DNA of 64,000 bases from Owenia fusiformis (lineage: Eukaryota; Annelida; Polychaeta; Sabellida; Oweniidae). Shown piece by piece: positions 60,801 through 64,000 of this stretch (positions are counted from its first letter, which is position 1; each line of letters begins with the position of its first letter). The DNA lies in assembly GCA_903813345.2 (NCBI GenBank), contig CAIIXF020000003.1:13842931-13906930 (forward strand). The letters are read 5' to 3'. The translations under genes and the position numbers were made by a program. The notes below the pieces were generated by a model that saw only the letters and a list, made by a program, of their open reading frames with translations, was not told where the DNA came from and searched no databases.

Positions 60801-63800
60801 GAGCTTACCCTCCCCGACTTATAATCCCAACCAATAAAATGATCACGGTAGCAGAATTATTCATGTTATTGACTTGGATCAGGCTTTTGATTCAATTGGC
60901 ATTATTGAATAATGAGGAGCAAGCTTAATACTCGTTGGATGTTGACACTTAAACGAGCGCCACTGTTTGTCACTAGTCAGCAAATCACTTGCTCATTACG
61001 AACGCTCAATACCCGGATTAGGCTCAACCGTCATGCGATATTGGATGGAAACAGTTGTTAATTTAAACCAAATTGTTAGAATAAGTGCGCCTCAATATAA
61101 AGCTCGGAAAATGTGCTGTTATGCAACCAATTACAATTATAATATCAATGAATTTTGTATTTTCATAACATTTTAATGATAATTTCTATAAATACGATTC
61201 TCATTAGATGATATATTCAATTACAAAATATACATATTTGAGTATAAATCTCAGGTTTTGGTTTGAAAGTAATTAATAACCGTTCAGACGACGCTGTGTG
61301 GTAGTTGGCGTCTGCGTTGTGACAGGGTATTGTAACAACTTGATAAAAACATTGTTTTTGCCACGTAAACCCGCTCTCGAGCATGTAGACGGGGGTCAGA
61401 TAAAATCTAATCCCCACAAATCAACTCTGAAGGCTGTGATGGATCTACCTTGTATTAAGGTGTATTTCGGGGTACAAAGTACTAGCAATACCCAAAAGGA
61501 TTGGAACCTTTATAGCAGGTGGCACAGAGACACTATATGTTTCAAATGAAAAATTATCCTGTTGTTCCTTCCGAATTAAAACAAAGCTGTTTGTTTAGTT
61601 AATCATGCGATATCGCAAATTCCATTGTTGTTTTTGCTTTCATTTTGCTGATTAAACTCCCGTGAACAGACCGTAATTTGTCATTTTAAATATGCCATAC
61701 AAAAATTGAGATGTCCCCGTTGTGGAACTCATAGATTATCTCCGTCATTTAATCTCCCTTTAAATATCCAGTTATGTTAATCAAAATAATTATATCATCA
61801 ACGAAAAATGATTATGTTTTATGGACTTATATTTTTAAATATTTTATACACTGTTTTCTGGAGTGATGATAGTAATACCAGAGGCATGTCAACATTGAAT
61901 TAAACACCTTTGGAATACAACTAGTCAATTAAAGTCGATGATGATTTAAAAGTAATCTGAGAGAAAGTTTGACACAGGTTTCATTAAGTCAGCGAAATAC
62001 AATGTAAACTATATCACTATCGACAGCTAACAGATAGAATGACAAACAAATGTTTGGTCGCCGACCCTAAACAAAGGTCGTATACAGAAAGTCTGTGAGA
62101 GAAAGAACACGGGGCCCACCCAAAGGCATGGCTGGTCCATGTTACGCAAACTTGGGTCCATTAACACTATATAGATTCCTACTCGCACCTTAACAAGGGT
62201 ACCCCAGCATCCATCATGTCAGTACTAATAAGGTAAAGAGCATCGAAATAGAAAACAGCAAACGCCAATGGCATCATTATCTTTTCTTCTGCAGTAATTC
62301 ACCATGTCCAAAGCTCGAGATGAGGACTTTGATATGTGAAACATAAACCAGGCAACTTATGAACTCGTGTTATGACGTAAGACAATGGGTTTAGTTTTCA
62401 GATTCATTAAATCACCAAAAAGGCAAGCTTTACGAGGCTTTTATTATAAATGCTAATCATTCCACACTTGTGTTATTAAACGTTAAAATTACCTCTTTGG
62501 GGTGTAATTAAATTCAATGATAATTATATGTTACGATGATATATTGTTTATTTATGAAATACGCAAGATATTTTTTGTAAAAATATAACGTATACAATAA
62601 AGGTGATAACAATATAATTTTTATAATTTACTATAGAACATTTTTGGTGAATAGGAAAACTGCATTTAGTAAAATAATGACCTGTCAAACTTTAGGATTC
62701 TTGGTGCCCAAAGACATTAGATTCAACTTTGGAATTATATTTTTGGTATCATATTACATACGCGAAATATCCGATATGATCATATCAATACAAAATAGAA
62801 TAACTTCAATATGTTTGTATATACTGATCAAAATAAAAAGAAGAGATAGACTCAAGTAGAGGCCATAAATAATGTGTGCCCCATAAATCTGACTGGTTGC
62901 TAAATAAACAAAGATTTGTTCAAGTGCTTAACCATAGAGTAAGGAATAGCTCTTCATTGTGTTTCATTTAGTGTTTTTGATATTTAGTCGAATATATTTC
63001 AAATTAATGATTGTAATTCGAATAACAAGATTTCATCACATGTGTCACCAAATGCCGCTACATAATTAAATTGTTACTAGGATGTTTTTTCAAAGGTTTA
63101 AATCGGAGAAAAGTATCCTAATTTTTCAGAATGCATTTGCCTATTCAAGATCAGTACATAAAAGCATATTCCCAAAGATTCAAAATTCACGTCTAGCCTT
63201 GAATATTATAGAGTGGAATACTCTATATTTGTTTATTCCTTTCGGCATTTGGTTATTTATCGTATATTATTACATACTATAACTTTATAAATCATACATA
63301 TATATTATGAAGTGCACATTGATAACAAATTGTAATCCTGCAATGACCATCCCTCTATGATAACGTTACACATCTAAAACATCATACCGCGAAACTCTAA
63401 AGTCAGGTACGTCATCTCTACAAACAAAATTTAACTTCAATCTTAATAAGATAAAACATATATTAAACAATATTACCGACACGAACCAACGTTGGAGACG
63501 TTGTTATATAATTTGAAATTAGCCCAGGGGTCTGTTATAATTCCATAGTCACAAGAAGGTCAACAAGTGCTGTATTCACGCCACCATAGCGCAAAAAAAG
63601 ATTATTCATTTCGTTGACATTTTTTATCATTTTTCAATCCCATAAATTTTATTTAAATGTTGATGGAGTTGAAGAAGATGTTATCTGCCCCCTGCTATAT
63701 TCAGTTACTTTGAGCAGACTATGGTCGAGCAGTACAATACCATATTCAAGAAATAAATGACTGACTCTCACATTTCTTCAAATATGAATTCAGTACATTT

Positions 63801-64000
63801 TAGCAACTGTACCCCAAATAGCAACGGCACAATGTAAAACGATTTCTTGGATATTTCCTTTTGTTTTTCATGGATTAATCCGCGGAAATTATGATTTTTG
63901 CACTTCACTAGGCTCATCGACTACAATGTTTTAGCTAGGCTATCATTAACAAATTAGACAAAACTTTCTCCTATTCTAGCAAAACTTCATAATTGTAAAC
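57841..64000 (+). other. Tbx20 intron 2, remainder to the window end
   Basis: I searched for the expected next T-box exon (RMFP...) and did not find it. A short hairpin, TAGGGTGTGTGAAACATACACCCTA, lies near 60180-60205 (given here as arms TAGGGTGT and ACACCCTA). ORFs such as 61298-61549 and 63082-63282 lack motifs and splice support. Confidence 0.45.

Noticed and set aside
63082-63282. Next Tbx20 exon (an AG followed by GATGTTTTTT resembles the start of RMFP)
   Set aside because: The translation continues without any T-box similarity.

Overview
This is an AT-rich piece of nuclear animal DNA. Exons are small, introns run to many kilobases, and most of the window is intergenic or intronic DNA packed with decayed DNA transposons, MITEs (short non-autonomous elements with inverted ends), palindromes and minisatellites. 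Nothing prokaryotic is present. A T-box gene with a Tbx20/H15-type N-terminus and a gene shaped like a neuropeptide precursor both fit a bilaterian invertebrate. The repeat load suggests a marine lophotrochozoan such as a mollusc, but that placement is inference. No database search was possible.

Two genes can be supported. (1) On the minus strand, a three-exon gene (exon 1 at 11699-11645, exon 2 at 5666-5552, exon 3 at 5347-5053) encodes a 154-residue secreted precursor. It has a signal peptide, a spacer, a basic run, a 45-residue six-cysteine segment, a KKR processing site and a C-terminal tail. Intron phases match at both junctions. I could not assign it to a known family, and it is the most interesting coding finding. 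(2) On the plus strand, the first two coding exons of Tbx20 (H15/midline class) lie at 47186-47384 and 55168-55387, separated by a 7.8-kb intron. Exon 1 carries an eh1-like Groucho-binding motif. Exon 2 carries the start of the T-box and stops at the usual T-box intron position. The rest of the gene lies beyond the window.

Layout: 1-4 kb holds nested palindromic elements, including a mariner-type element built as two inverted transposase tails. 5-11.7 kb is the peptide gene, with MITEs in its first intron. 12-29 kb is repeat-rich: a 0.76-kb element with inverted ends (13.3 kb), a tandem repeat of CArG and YY1-like motifs (18.6 kb), a two-part minisatellite around a short ORF (23.1-24.4 kb), a palindromic array with inverted ends (25.5-26.2 kb) and two tRNA-like Pol III elements (26.7 and 27.3 kb). 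29.6-33.5 kb is one element with inverted ends of about 0.5 kb and a nested pogo-like insertion. 36.7-37.5 kb is an element flanked by TTAA. 42.3-42.7 kb holds two possible minus-strand terminal exons of unknown product. 44 kb is another palindromic complex. 45-47 kb is the Tbx20 upstream region. 57.3-57.8 kb is a second, inverted copy of the 1.4-kb element, in which a short reading frame is intact.

A recurring theme is a set of hairpins at 1.5, 3.4, 3.5, 28.1, 28.4 and 57.8 kb. They share a GC-rich apex with a core like GAGGGCCGTAGG but have different AT-rich arms.
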